The position numbers and the translations under genes were made by a program. A DNA stretch of 64,000 bases from G963666535 sp963666535 (lineage in GTDB: Bacteria; Bacillota; Clostridia; Oscillospirales; Oscillospiraceae), in NCBI GenBank assembly GCA_963666535.1, contig OY762913.1, forward strand, positions 744,001 through 808,000, read 5' to 3'. The notes under the pieces are model-generated. The model was not told the origin of the DNA. It saw only the letters and a program-made list of their open reading frames with translations, and did no database searches. Positions 24,453-31,977 of the stretch are shown here, one piece after another (position 1 is the stretch's first letter; the number at the start of each line of letters is the position of its first letter).

Positions 24453-25292
24453 TTAGTATTCACCTGAGATTTTAAGTGCGTATTCTTCTGGGGTCAAGTT
24501 GCCAAGGGATGAATGAGGCCTGAGTTTGTTGTATTCAAGCCGCCATTCTTCAATAATGCTCTTTGCTTCTGACAGACTGGAAAACCAGTTTTGATTGAGG
24601 CATTCATCTCTTAACTTGCCATTGAAACTTTCAATATATCCGGTTTGTGTTGGGCAGCCAGGATCGGTAAAGATGTGCTCCACTCCGCGATCGTGTCCCC
24701 AGGCATTTAGAGCATTTCCGGTGAACTCAGAACCATTATCGGTCAAGATCTCTTTGGGTAATCCCCGAAACAGGGCTACTCGGTTAAGCACGGAGGCTAC
24801 TTTCCTCCCGGTGATGGAGCTATCCACCTCCAGAGCAAGGCATTGCCTTGTGGCCTCATCTATCAATGTCATAATTCGGATGTGCCCACCGTACCGGGTG
24901 CGGTCACAGACAAAGTCCATCGACCAGCGGGAATTGAACTCCGGACAGGCCCGATCGGGCATGCCGCGCTTTTCGTATTTTTTCTTCTTGTTCCGTTTCT
25001 TTAAGGCTAACCCCGCCTCTTTATAGAGCCGATAGGTTCGTTTGTGGTTGATATGTAACTCTTCACGCTGGAGCATAATATGCAATCGCCGATAGCCGAA
25101 CCGTTTCCAACGAGCAGCCAGTGCGGTCAGTCGAGCCGCGATTGCGCCATCTTCGTTTTTGTCACTCGGATTGTATCTCTTGCTGCTTCTGCATATGCTG
25201 ATAAGCCTGCACCCGCGGCGCTCACTGAGATGGTATTGTTCCTGTATGTCACATGCAATCTTGCGCTTCTCGGCAGGCTTTAGCCGTTTTTT
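24453..25292 (-). CDS. IS3-family transposase OrfB (catalytic, -1 frameshift product)
   Basis: Continuous frame of about 279 codons entered by -1 slippage at the A-AAA-AAC heptamer. It begins 'KKRLKPAEKRKIACDIQEQYH' and contains the segment deleted from copy 1 ('NPSDKNEDGAIAARLTALAARW' and 'FGYRRLHIMLQREE'). The rve-type DDE core follows: 'WSMDFVCDRTRYGG', 'LTDNGSEFTG', 'GYIESFNGKLRDECLN'. This is the intact reference for the family in the window; whether OrfAB works depends on the damaged OrfA coiled coil. Confidence 0.85.
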   Translation of the reverse strand, partial: KKRLKPAEKRKIACDIQEQYHLSERRGCRLISICRSSKRYNPSDKNEDGAIAARLTALAARWKRFGYRRLHIMLQREELHINHKRTYRLYKEAGLALKKRNKKKKYEKRGMPDRACPEFNSRWSMDFVCDRTRYGGHIRIMTLIDEATRQCLALEVDSSITGRKVASVLNRVALFRGLPKEILTDNGSEFTGNALNAWGHDRGVEHIFTDPGCPTQTGYIESFNGKLRDECLNQNWFSSLSEAKSIIEEWRLEYNKLRPHSSLGNLTPEEYALKISGEY

Positions 25293-25564
25293 GAGAGTAC
25301 GTCCTTTAGAATATGGTTGTCCAGCGGTGAGGTCAGCGACAAGTTCCTTGAGGCGTCTGTTTTTTCCTCAAGCTGCTTCAATCGTTTTGCCTCATTTACT
25401 CCCATACCTCCGTACTTGCTTTTCCAACGATAGAAAGTCTGCTCTGTGATGTTGTACTCACGGACAATATCCGCTGCCCGTTTACCACCGGCATGTTCCT
25501 TGAGAAGCTTGATGATCTGTTCTTCTGTAAATCCATGCTTCATGTCAATCACTCCATTTTTCAT
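25280..25564 (-). CDS. IS3-family transposase OrfA, with a short out-of-frame patch
   Basis: HTH subunit, 94 residues. The N-terminal HTH is intact ('FTEEQIIKLLKEHAGGKRAADIV'). Against copy 1, one A is missing from an A-run near 25371 and one C is gained near 25330. Residues between read 'EEKTDASRNLSLTSPLDN' instead of the coiled coil 'DEENRRLKELVADLTLDN', after which the frame is restored. The coiled coil is likely damaged. The slippery A-AAA-AAC for -1 frameshifting is retained before the stop. Confidence 0.85.
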   Translation of the reverse strand: MKNGVIDMKHGFTEEQIIKLLKEHAGGKRAADIVREYNITEQTFYRWKSKYGGMGVNEAKRLKQLEEKTDASRNLSLTSPLDNHILKDVLSKNG

Positions 25565-25620
25565 AGTCTAGCATATTGTGACTAACATTCCTATTGACGA
25601 AGTTTTTCGGGTTCAGGTCA

Positions 25621-25666
25621 CGTGCGGAATGATGATTTTTGATGTTCCGCACGCAATCTTTTTTTA
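25621..25666. terminator. Terminator hairpin at the edge of IS3 copy 2
   Basis: Perfect 9-bp arms CGTGCGGAA (25621-25629) and TTCCGCACG (25645-25653), then CAATCTTTTTTT on the + strand. It may belong to an older rightward unit or insulate the IS from the leftward OYE operon ending at 25902. Confidence 0.6.
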
Positions 25667-25901
25667 AGATGAGAGATTGCAGGAAAGTAGTTGATTTCAA
25701 TGCTCGCCAAAGTTTGAAGTCGCTATTATCCCGTGATATGTGCATTGGAAGATTTTCTAACATCCTGTGACAGGTGGGCTGCAAGGGGCAGAACCTTTAC
25801 CTCTAGAGTTTTTTATCTTTTTTCATGTTAAAGCTCCTTTGCCGTCATGATTCATGATTTCACCACCGCTGGAAAAGCTAAACAACGCATTAATGGGAAG
25901 G

Positions 25902-27887
25902 TTATTTCCCAATTTCAATTGCAGCAAAATAACCTGTACGGGTCGCCTGATCTACCTTTCCTGGACAGATCGCATCACCAATCACGGTTACGTGGATCTC
26001 GCCGGCCGCCTTCTTCAAATCGTCTACATTTACGGAATGCATACCCAATGCGTAAAGAACCGTATCGCCTTTCAGTGTCTGCTCTGTGCCATCAGGTACT
26101 TTAACACGGACATAATTCTTTCCGATTTCCATGCAACAAGTATTCTCAAGCAGAGTAATGTTTTCCTTTTTCATCTCGTTTACCAGAGCTTCCCGATACA
26201 TCCCATAAGCTTCGTCTGCAACACGCAGCAGCTTTTCAACTATTACGACCTCGTGGCCGGTTTTTGCTAGGAAGAGGCTATGCTCGGAGCCAACTAATCC
26301 CCCACCGATAAATATGACCTTTTTCCCGACAGCTACATTTCCCTTATAAGCCTCCAATGACTGAGCTGCATTTTTAATTCCAGAAATTGGGGGAAAATTC
26401 GGCTCGGAGCCTGTGGCCAAGATTATTTCATCCGGTGCAAGCTCCTTGATAAGTTCTGCGTCGGCTGTTGTATGTAGCCGGACGTCAATTTTATGGCGGC
26501 CTACCTCGCCGATTAAGGTGTTCTTAAAATTTCGAAGATCAGGCTTATCAATGTCCATTTCGGTAAAGGACAATAAGCCGCCCAGTTTATCTTCTTTTTC
26601 CAGCAGGATGACCTGATGCCCACGGTCGCTTGCTGTTATAGCCGCCTGCATTCCAGCAGGTCCTCCACCGACAATCAAAACCTTTTTTATGCTATTTGGT
26701 GTTTCCATGTCCCATGGGCTGAACGGCAGGTTCGCGCAGGGATTGATGGTGCAGTAGCCAACCTGCTTGGCAAGCTCGTTACTGGTAAAAGGTAAATCGG
26801 CATACCCTTCTTCGGGGGACCCGGGAAAGCACTTGAAGCAACGCAGGCAGCGGCGAATTCCGTCTTCTTTTCCAGCCATTGCCTTATTTGCAAGCTCGGG
26901 GTCGGCAATGCTCTGACGACCGCAAACAATGTAGTCCGCCTTTCCTGTTTCTAAAATTTCCTCCATCTGTTCTGGGGCATTGATGCCCCCAACGACTCCA
27001 ACGGGTATCGTGGTATACTTTTTGATAATTTCGGATACCGCAGCATTTACACCATGAGGTACGAACATAGAAGTAAATTGGTGAGTTTCAATTGCGTCAT
27101 AATATATTCCAGCAGAGACTTGGACCAGGTCAATGATGCCTTCCAGTGAATGAATAAATTTGCCGGTTTCCTCCGGAGTAATGCCATTTTTGTAACCATC
27201 AGTACCACTAATACGTAGCTCAATGATAAAGTCAGATCCCATGGCTTCCCGTATTCCGCGTAAAATTTGAATTGGAAACCGTGCGCGGTTTTCTAGGCTG
27301 CCACCATATTCATCAATTCTCTTGTTATAGATTGGAGAGAGAAATTGGGTAAACAAAAAGCCATGACCACCATGGATCAAAACGCCATCATACCCGCAGT
27401 TTTTAGTGAATTTTGCAGCAGTGACAAAGTCTTTGGTAATACGATCCATATCTTCCTTTGTCATAGCACGGACATGGACGCCGTTTGGACGAATCTCATC
27501 ATTAGGGCCGATGGCTTCCTGCTTTTCATGAAACGGCATTTTCTCAGCTCCAGGATGCGCCAACTCACACAGCGCAATCGCACCGTGCTTTTGAATCCGT
27601 CGAGCGTATTCCCCCACTTGGTTCACCACATAGCCTGTGGTCTCCGTGAAATCAATTGGGGGCAGTGGGATACGATCTGCATCCCTAAAATTAACATCCA
27701 GCTCTCCAACCGATACTATAGCGTCGCCGCCCCTGGCTGGTGCTTCCAGCTTGCGAAAAGACTTATCACACGCTTCCGGATCACAGGCAATCAAAGCAAA
27801 AGCCATGGGCCCGCAGCAGAGACGGTTACGCATAGTAAACTTTTCATTTACTTTTAGAGGTGTGAATAATTTTTCGAACTTTGACAT
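25902..27887 (-). CDS. NADH:flavin oxidoreductase, OYE/2,4-dienoyl-CoA reductase type with FeS (ene-reductase 2)
   Basis: 661-residue paralogue of the flavoprotein at 8327-10327 with the same domain order. The FMN barrel carries 'HGGHGFLFTQFLSPIYNKRIDEYGGSLENR'. FeS cysteines lie in 'CLRCFKCFPG' and 'GYCTINP', the FAD motif is 'VLIVGGGPAGMQAAI' and the NAD(P) motif 'VIFIGGGLVGSEHSL'. It is the last gene of a leftward operon with a DUF1097 membrane protein (23 bp upstream) and C-C hydrolase 2, and has a GGAGG site. The operon link to a phloretin-hydrolase-like enzyme supports ene-reduction of a chalcone-like or other hydroxylated enone before C-C cleavage. Bile-acid (bai) function is unlikely because the rest of that operon is absent. 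Confidence 0.9.
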   Translation of the reverse strand: MSKFEKLFTPLKVNEKFTMRNRLCCGPMAFALIACDPEACDKSFRKLEAPARGGDAIVSVGELDVNFRDADRIPLPPIDFTETTGYVVNQVGEYARRIQKHGAIALCELAHPGAEKMPFHEKQEAIGPNDEIRPNGVHVRAMTKEDMDRITKDFVTAAKFTKNCGYDGVLIHGGHGFLFTQFLSPIYNKRIDEYGGSLENRARFPIQILRGIREAMGSDFIIELRISGTDGYKNGITPEETGKFIHSLEGIIDLVQVSAGIYYDAIETHQFTSMFVPHGVNAAVSEIIKKYTTIPVGVVGGINAPEQMEEILETGKADYIVCGRQSIADPELANKAMAGKEDGIRRCLRCFKCFPGSPEEGYADLPFTSNELAKQVGYCTINPCANLPFSPWDMETPNSIKKVLIVGGGPAGMQAAITASDRGHQVILLEKEDKLGGLLSFTEMDIDKPDLRNFKNTLIGEVGRHKIDVRLHTTADAELIKELAPDEIILATGSEPNFPPISGIKNAAQSLEAYKGNVAVGKKVIFIGGGLVGSEHSLFLAKTGHEVVIVEKLLRVADEAYGMYREALVNEMKKENITLLENTCCMEIGKNYVRVKVPDGTEQTLKGDTVLYALGMHSVNVDDLKKAAGEIHVTVIGDAICPGKVDQATRTGYFAAIEIGK

Positions 27888-27910
27888 TATGAAGCCTCCA
27901 GTGTTATCAA

Positions 27911-28465
27911 TTATTTAGGAGCGTTTGTGTTTTCTTTGAAATCTGCTTCCATTGCTTGTTTGCCGAAAATGAATTTGCCCACTGTCATACCAATAAAGAC
28001 CAGCAGACACGAGAGGAGTGTGCCATATAGATATATACCCAGTTGCACAACTGGCGAAAGTTCAACACCCATCATAAATACGAAGAAACGGCAGCACATG
28101 CCCAGGAATAGTGCCGCAACAGAACCCAAAATCGTATCTTTCAGTAAGGTGTCATGAATTAGCAAAATTAAAAAAATACATGTGATTGTGGAGAGCGTGT
28201 CAGCTGAGGATGAAGACAGAAAAAGGGCGTAGGCACTGCCAACCAAGGTGCTGATAAAGGCCCATGCAATGCCAAGAGTATAGCACACAATATAACGTGG
28301 GACATTCTTAATATCTGCCCCTGTCCCAAAGAACAGTACCATGGGCAAAAACAGCATCCAAGTAAATTGGCCATATCCAATTAGGGCAAGCGGCTTGAAC
28401 AGGAACGTTAAAGCAATGGCCCCTATTAGGGCAGTGAAAATACCAACTTGTTTTTGTTTTGACAT
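27911..28465 (-). CDS. DUF1097-type integral membrane protein 2 (candidate transporter)
   Basis: 184-residue membrane protein with several hydrophobic segments, homologous to 17991-18542. Shared features are 'GYGQFTWMLFLPMVLFFGTGADIKNVP' against 'GYGMYIWMLFLPLILFFALGANVKLIP', the 'IHDTLLKD' region, and a C-terminal 'GKFIFGKQA' like 'SGLVFGKEA'. ATG 28465 follows AAGGAG. It lies between C-C hydrolase 2 and ene-reductase 2 in one operon. I infer substrate or product transport; no transport family is established for DUF1097. Confidence 0.8.
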   Translation of the reverse strand: MSKQKQVGIFTALIGAIALTFLFKPLALIGYGQFTWMLFLPMVLFFGTGADIKNVPRYIVCYTLGIAWAFISTLVGSAYALFLSSSSADTLSTITCIFLILLIHDTLLKDTILGSVAALFLGMCCRFFVFMMGVELSPVVQLGIYLYGTLLSCLLVFIGMTVGKFIFGKQAMEADFKENTNAPK

Positions 28466-28509
28466 GCAAATTCTCCTTCTTGGGGTTAACCCCATTTGTA
28501 GTATTTCGT

Positions 28510-29298
28510 TTACCAGGTATCTTTTTCTTCCGCAAAAACCTCGGGTAAAATTGCTGCTAGGTTGGAAAACTCCTTGATGTTGTGTCCAAAAAGAGCACGT
28601 GGTACCTCCTTCGGTACCGTGCTCCCATCTGGGACTAGCTTAACGATCGTTCCCTGTTCATTCATGCCATAACCGATCCAAAAATGGCTATTAAGCCAAA
28701 TGCCGCCATTCACCCTCGTACATTTGTGTGTCATGATAGCTGGGGTCGTGCTAGTTCCCACACCACAGAGAATTGACGCGCAGCCTGCTCTGCCGATTTT
28801 ACTCATATCATACCCAAGCTCGGATGGCTTTTTGAACGCTATTTTTAAGTAATCAGGGCCAAAACCAATATCTTCCAGAATATCGTGTGTAACGCCCCAG
28901 TTCTTTTCTCTGAGCGGTACCTGCGGGTCACGAACATACTCTGGCTTGTCTGATCTTGCGTAGTAGTGGTCTTCATTGTCCCAAATTTTATAGCGCAAAT
29001 CTGGCCCAATGCCATGCCATGCAAACCACCAATCGAACATCTCTACCGTGGTGCCCGGCATATATGTACTGTTAGCCACAAAGCCTGTTCCGTTTAGGGC
29101 CACACAGAAACCGACTTCCAGGCCAGGGAAAGCTTCATCCAGAAAGAGATTTCGCTCTTCAATGGGCATAGCCTGCGTCGACATAGCAGCTGGACCGCGC
29201 CAGATGTCCAGCTTTTCTTGTGGGATAGGTGCCAGTGGGCGATAAAAGTATTTTGCGTAATGAAGTTGTTCTTCTTCTTTTGTAATCATGACTGACAT
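28510..29298 (-). CDS. Phloretin/DAPG-hydrolase-family zinc C-C hydrolase 2
   Basis: 262-residue paralogue of 19851-20666. It shares 'MFDWWFAWHG', 'IWDNEDHYYA', 'ILEDIGFGPD' and 'GHNIKEFSNLAAILPE'. Zinc ligands inferred by spacing are His111, Glu142, His239 and Glu243. It is first gene of the leftward operon with the DUF1097 protein and ene-reductase 2, divergent from a PucR-type regulator. Its N-terminus and mid-region differ enough from hydrolase 1 to suggest a different acyl side chain preference. Substrate unproven; acylphloroglucinol (phloretin-like) inferred from family and context. Confidence 0.88.
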   Translation of the reverse strand: MSVMITKEEEQLHYAKYFYRPLAPIPQEKLDIWRGPAAMSTQAMPIEERNLFLDEAFPGLEVGFCVALNGTGFVANSTYMPGTTVEMFDWWFAWHGIGPDLRYKIWDNEDHYYARSDKPEYVRDPQVPLREKNWGVTHDILEDIGFGPDYLKIAFKKPSELGYDMSKIGRAGCASILCGVGTSTTPAIMTHKCTRVNGGIWLNSHFWIGYGMNEQGTIVKLVPDGSTVPKEVPRALFGHNIKEFSNLAAILPEVFAEEKDTW

Positions 29299-29580
29299 GT
29301 CGGTGCCCCCTTCAATAATCTACCAGGCGGTAGCCGTTCCAACACTCTGATATACAATTGCCTAATGGAAAAACAAGCGTGTGAAGGTGCTTTATATTGC
29401 CTAGCAATGTAATTCCACTTTCACCAATTGTACAAAACAAACAAATATTGGACTTTTACTTGCCTTTTCCTGATTAATTGTATAAGATATGTTAAGCGAT
29501 CACCATGTACGTCAGTTTAAAACAATATGGAAATTATGAAGCGTTTTTGTGCATTTGCACAATCTGCTTAGGTGGATTCT

Positions 29581-31128
29581 ATGGAACTATATCAGTTGAT
29601 TAGCCATTTAAAAGGATTTTCCCCGCGTTCTGCTATTTGCTCAGATGAAAACACATTGATATCAGCCGCCGTTTCAATATCCGGGCAGGCATGTTTTTCG
29701 AAAAGCTATTTATATATTGGACGGGCCTCGGAATTTTTTTCTCCAGCTTCCAATTGGGAAACACTTAATTTCTTATGCATAGAGGATTGTCCATTGCCTG
29801 ATAAGTTAAATGCTGCAGTGGGGATAAATCTGTATTTGATTCCGCAAAATTGCAGTGTTTCTGATGTGCTGGCGCAGGCAGTTGCTGTCCTTTATGATGA
29901 TACGCGCATTTCGGTAGGTGTTGGTCGAATGCTCGATTCCCTCTCCAGCGGCTTGGGACTGCAGATACTTGTTAATACAGTCCGAGATTTATTAGGAAAT
30001 CCCATTTTAGTCAATGACATTAATTATCGTGTGCTTGCACTATCTGAGGATATGCGTACACTGGATAATATAATTCGTGAGGATGGGGATGACCTGTATA
30101 TTCGTCTCAGTCAAATTTATGACATTAAGGTCGGGCAGCTATTTGAAATTGCCCGAAAATCAAGAAAACCGATTCGCACCATACGTATTGGACATCCCTA
30201 TGCTTGGATGACGGCCATCGTCCAAGTAAACGGATTTGAGGTGGGACAAATCGGAATTGTGGAAAAAAATCATCCTTTTACTGACTATGATTACGCAATC
30301 GCTAGCCGTTTTTGTCAGTTGGTTGCAGTGGAATTCCAGAAGAGCAAGAACTTTCGTCTAAGTTTTGACATGACGGAAGGATATTTTTCAGTCAACCTTC
30401 TGGATCACGATATGAAAGACCGCCGAGCTTTGGAGAAACACATGGCCTATATTGGTTGGCCACAAGGAGGGATTTATAACATTGTTGCAATTCGCGGGCA
30501 CGACTCAATGCTATTTGCTGATAATGTGTCAATGCTAGCCCGCCAGTTATATACGCTTATCCCGTCTAGCCGCTGGATGATTTATGAGGGAATTCTTGTC
30601 CTCTTTATCATGCAACCAACAAATGTTTTGCTTCCGCAGGAAACCATTAGTAGGTTAAAGGAATTTTTAGCTGTAAACAACCTGTTCGCCGGGATTAGTA
30701 CCAAATTTTCCAATTTGTTAGAGAGCCGTAAATATTACAAGCAGGCACTGACTGCAATGAACCTTGGATGTATGTATGATCCCTTGGAATGCCTTTTTGC
30801 GTATGAGAACTATGCTTCGCGTCATTTGGTTGAAATTATACTGGAGCATTCTGAAAAGACAAGCTTCGTCCATCCGGCAATTATGTTTCTTCATCGAGAG
30901 GACAAAAAAGATGGAACGGAACTTTTGCGGACACTAAAATATTATTTACTCAATGCCCAATCTGTAGGAGAAGCCGCAGAGCAGCTCCACATTCACAGAA
31001 ACACTTTGTTTTACCGATTGGGCCGTATCCGAGAGTTAACAGGGATCAACTTGCGCTATTTAGATGAACGACTGTGGTTATATTTGTCTATTCTTTTACT
31101 TGAGCGAAACGAACTAGAGTGTGATTAG
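29581..31128 (+). CDS. PucR/CdaR-family transcriptional regulator
   Basis: 515-residue regulator. A long N-terminal sensory region (about 1-290) is followed by a GGDEF-like/CdaR middle part. The C-terminal PucR helix-turn-helix reads 'LLNAQSVGEAAEQLHIHRNTLFYRLGRIRELTGINL'. ATG 29581 is placed by AGGTGG seven bases upstream; a GTG at 29572 is less well placed. It is divergent from the C-C hydrolase 2 operon across a 280-bp region, so it likely activates that operon with its aromatic substrate as signal. Family members commonly regulate purine, sugar-acid or aromatic catabolism. Confidence 0.88.
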   Translation: MELYQLISHLKGFSPRSAICSDENTLISAAVSISGQACFSKSYLYIGRASEFFSPASNWETLNFLCIEDCPLPDKLNAAVGINLYLIPQNCSVSDVLAQAVAVLYDDTRISVGVGRMLDSLSSGLGLQILVNTVRDLLGNPILVNDINYRVLALSEDMRTLDNIIREDGDDLYIRLSQIYDIKVGQLFEIARKSRKPIRTIRIGHPYAWMTAIVQVNGFEVGQIGIVEKNHPFTDYDYAIASRFCQLVAVEFQKSKNFRLSFDMTEGYFSVNLLDHDMKDRRALEKHMAYIGWPQGGIYNIVAIRGHDSMLFADNVSMLARQLYTLIPSSRWMIYEGILVLFIMQPTNVLLPQETISRLKEFLAVNNLFAGISTKFSNLLESRKYYKQALTAMNLGCMYDPLECLFAYENYASRHLVEIILEHSEKTSFVHPAIMFLHREDKKDGTELLRTLKYYLLNAQSVGEAAEQLHIHRNTLFYRLGRIRELTGINLRYLDERLWLYLSILLLERNELECD

Positions 31129-31413
31129 CTATGAGATCGGTATTATCCCTTTACCTACGGTTCTATGCTTAAGTCTGGATTTGTGGAAAGCTGCAATGTT
31201 CACAACTTCAAAACATGCCCCTGCGAAAATCTCAGCGTAGACGGTTTGATGGAATATCTCGCCGTGCCATTTGCTGCGGGGAGGCTTTTGAATTTTCTTT
31301 CGTACAGGTATGCCAAAATCACAACAGTCTGCCGCCTATCTATAAGTTGAACCTTTAGAATAATTCGGTGTTGATTGTCGATAATAAGGAGTACCACTCA
31401 GGAGGTGCTTTTT

Positions 31414-31617
31414 ATGGATGATAAGAACGGATTTACAATTAATAAGCGCGACAGAGTACTGCGGGCTTGGCAAAATTCGACCGAACTTGTACGTGACTAT
31501 CAAGCTTATGCCCAAGAAATTGAGAATGATAAGGACTTGGCAGCGCTTTTTTCCAATTATGCTGAGGACGAAGCTCTTCACGCTTCAAAGCTTCTTCAAC
31601 TTCTTCGTGAATTTTAA
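31414..31617 (+). CDS. Small ferritin-like/rubrerythrin-like protein
   Basis: 67-residue helical protein with 'YAQEIENDKDLAALFSNYAEDEALHASKLLQLL'. The ExxLH pattern resembles half of a rubrerythrin-type ferritin-like bundle, but it is too short to form a full diiron site alone. ATG 31414 follows AGGAGG at good spacing, supporting real translation. It may dimerise, or be a relic or adaptor. No operon partner is evident: PucR lies upstream and IS30 debris downstream. Confidence 0.6.
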   Translation: MDDKNGFTINKRDRVLRAWQNSTELVRDYQAYAQEIENDKDLAALFSNYAEDEALHASKLLQLLREF

Positions 31618-31684
31618 AAATACAATTCCCCAAAGTGCCGGTTGGGCACTTAGTTAGAATCAAGTCCCTTGTTTTGGATATTGT

Positions 31685-31729
31685 TCAGGAAGCGTAGACG
31701 GTATAGACAAGAGCATCAAACAATTCCTT
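31685..31729 (-). pseudogene. IS30 transposase C-terminal relic
   Basis: The minus strand reads 'ELFDALVYTVYAS' before a stop, matching the end of the complete IS30 transposase ('ELFEAFLDSVYAA'). Only the last few codons survive. Confidence 0.5.
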
Positions 31730-31818
31730 GTGGATTGAACAGAAAAGACCACTTGGACGGACTATTAAGTCTCTTTCCTGTAAGTTAGCGGTGGCAGCCA
31801 ATTTATCAGATAAAAATA

Positions 31819-31860
31819 AATCCGAACCTCTCTCCCATTGGACAAAGGTTCGGATTTTGT
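31819..31860. terminator. Terminator hairpin beside the tRNA fragment
   Basis: Perfect 11-bp arms AATCCGAACCT (31819-31829) and AGGTTCGGATT (31846-31856), followed by TTTGTTGTTTT on the + strand. A T-rich run also follows on the minus strand. It probably terminates the tRNA transcript region or the rightward small-protein gene. Confidence 0.65.
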
Positions 31861-31865
31861 TGTTT

Positions 31866-31905
31866 TGGTGGAAAATAGCGGGATCGAACCGCTGACCTCT
31901 TGCCG
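31866..31905 (-). other. tRNA 3'-half fragment with CCA, likely recombinase attachment site
   Basis: Read on the minus strand: anticodon-stem strand GCAAG, variable loop AGGTC, T-arm AGCGG-TTCGATC-CCGCT, acceptor strand ATTTTCC, then ACCA. The D-arm and the anticodon loop with its 5' stem strand are not present upstream in a form I can fold; a GAAAATAG at about 31916-31923 could mimic the 5' acceptor strand. The gene for a large serine recombinase ends only 72 bp away. A tRNA 3' end copied or split by integration (an att site) is the simplest reading. Confidence 0.5.
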
Positions 31906-31977
31906 CTGATTAAGACTATTTTCTATGCAAATATTTTGCTTATAGGTGACGGTAACTCTCGGCGCGCCTTGCTTCGC

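Larger units (their letters stand above)
24420..25620 (-). mobile_element. IS3-family insertion sequence, copy 2 (full length)
   Basis: 1201-bp element with TGACCTG at both outer ends (24420 on the + strand, 25620 on the minus strand). Unlike copy 1 it has no matching flanking duplication (CCCG left, CGTG right). One flank may therefore have been changed by recombination or deletion after insertion. Its left end lies exactly against a terminator hairpin. Confidence 0.88.

Noticed and set aside
7198..27887. Bile-acid 7-dehydroxylation (bai) operon
   Set aside because: The OYE-FeS proteins and SDRs resemble BaiCD/BaiH and BaiA, but there is no BaiB ligase, BaiE dehydratase, BaiF type III CoA-transferase or BaiG. 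The CoA-transferase here is the two-subunit AtoDA type.
19851..29298. 2,4-Diacetylphloroglucinol (phl) antibiotic locus
   Set aside because: The hydrolases belong to the PhlG family, but no phlACB or phlD biosynthesis genes are present and the surroundings are catabolic.
31866..31960. Complete tRNA gene
   Set aside because: The T-arm and acceptor strand fold, but the D-arm and anticodon loop cannot be built from the adjoining sequence.
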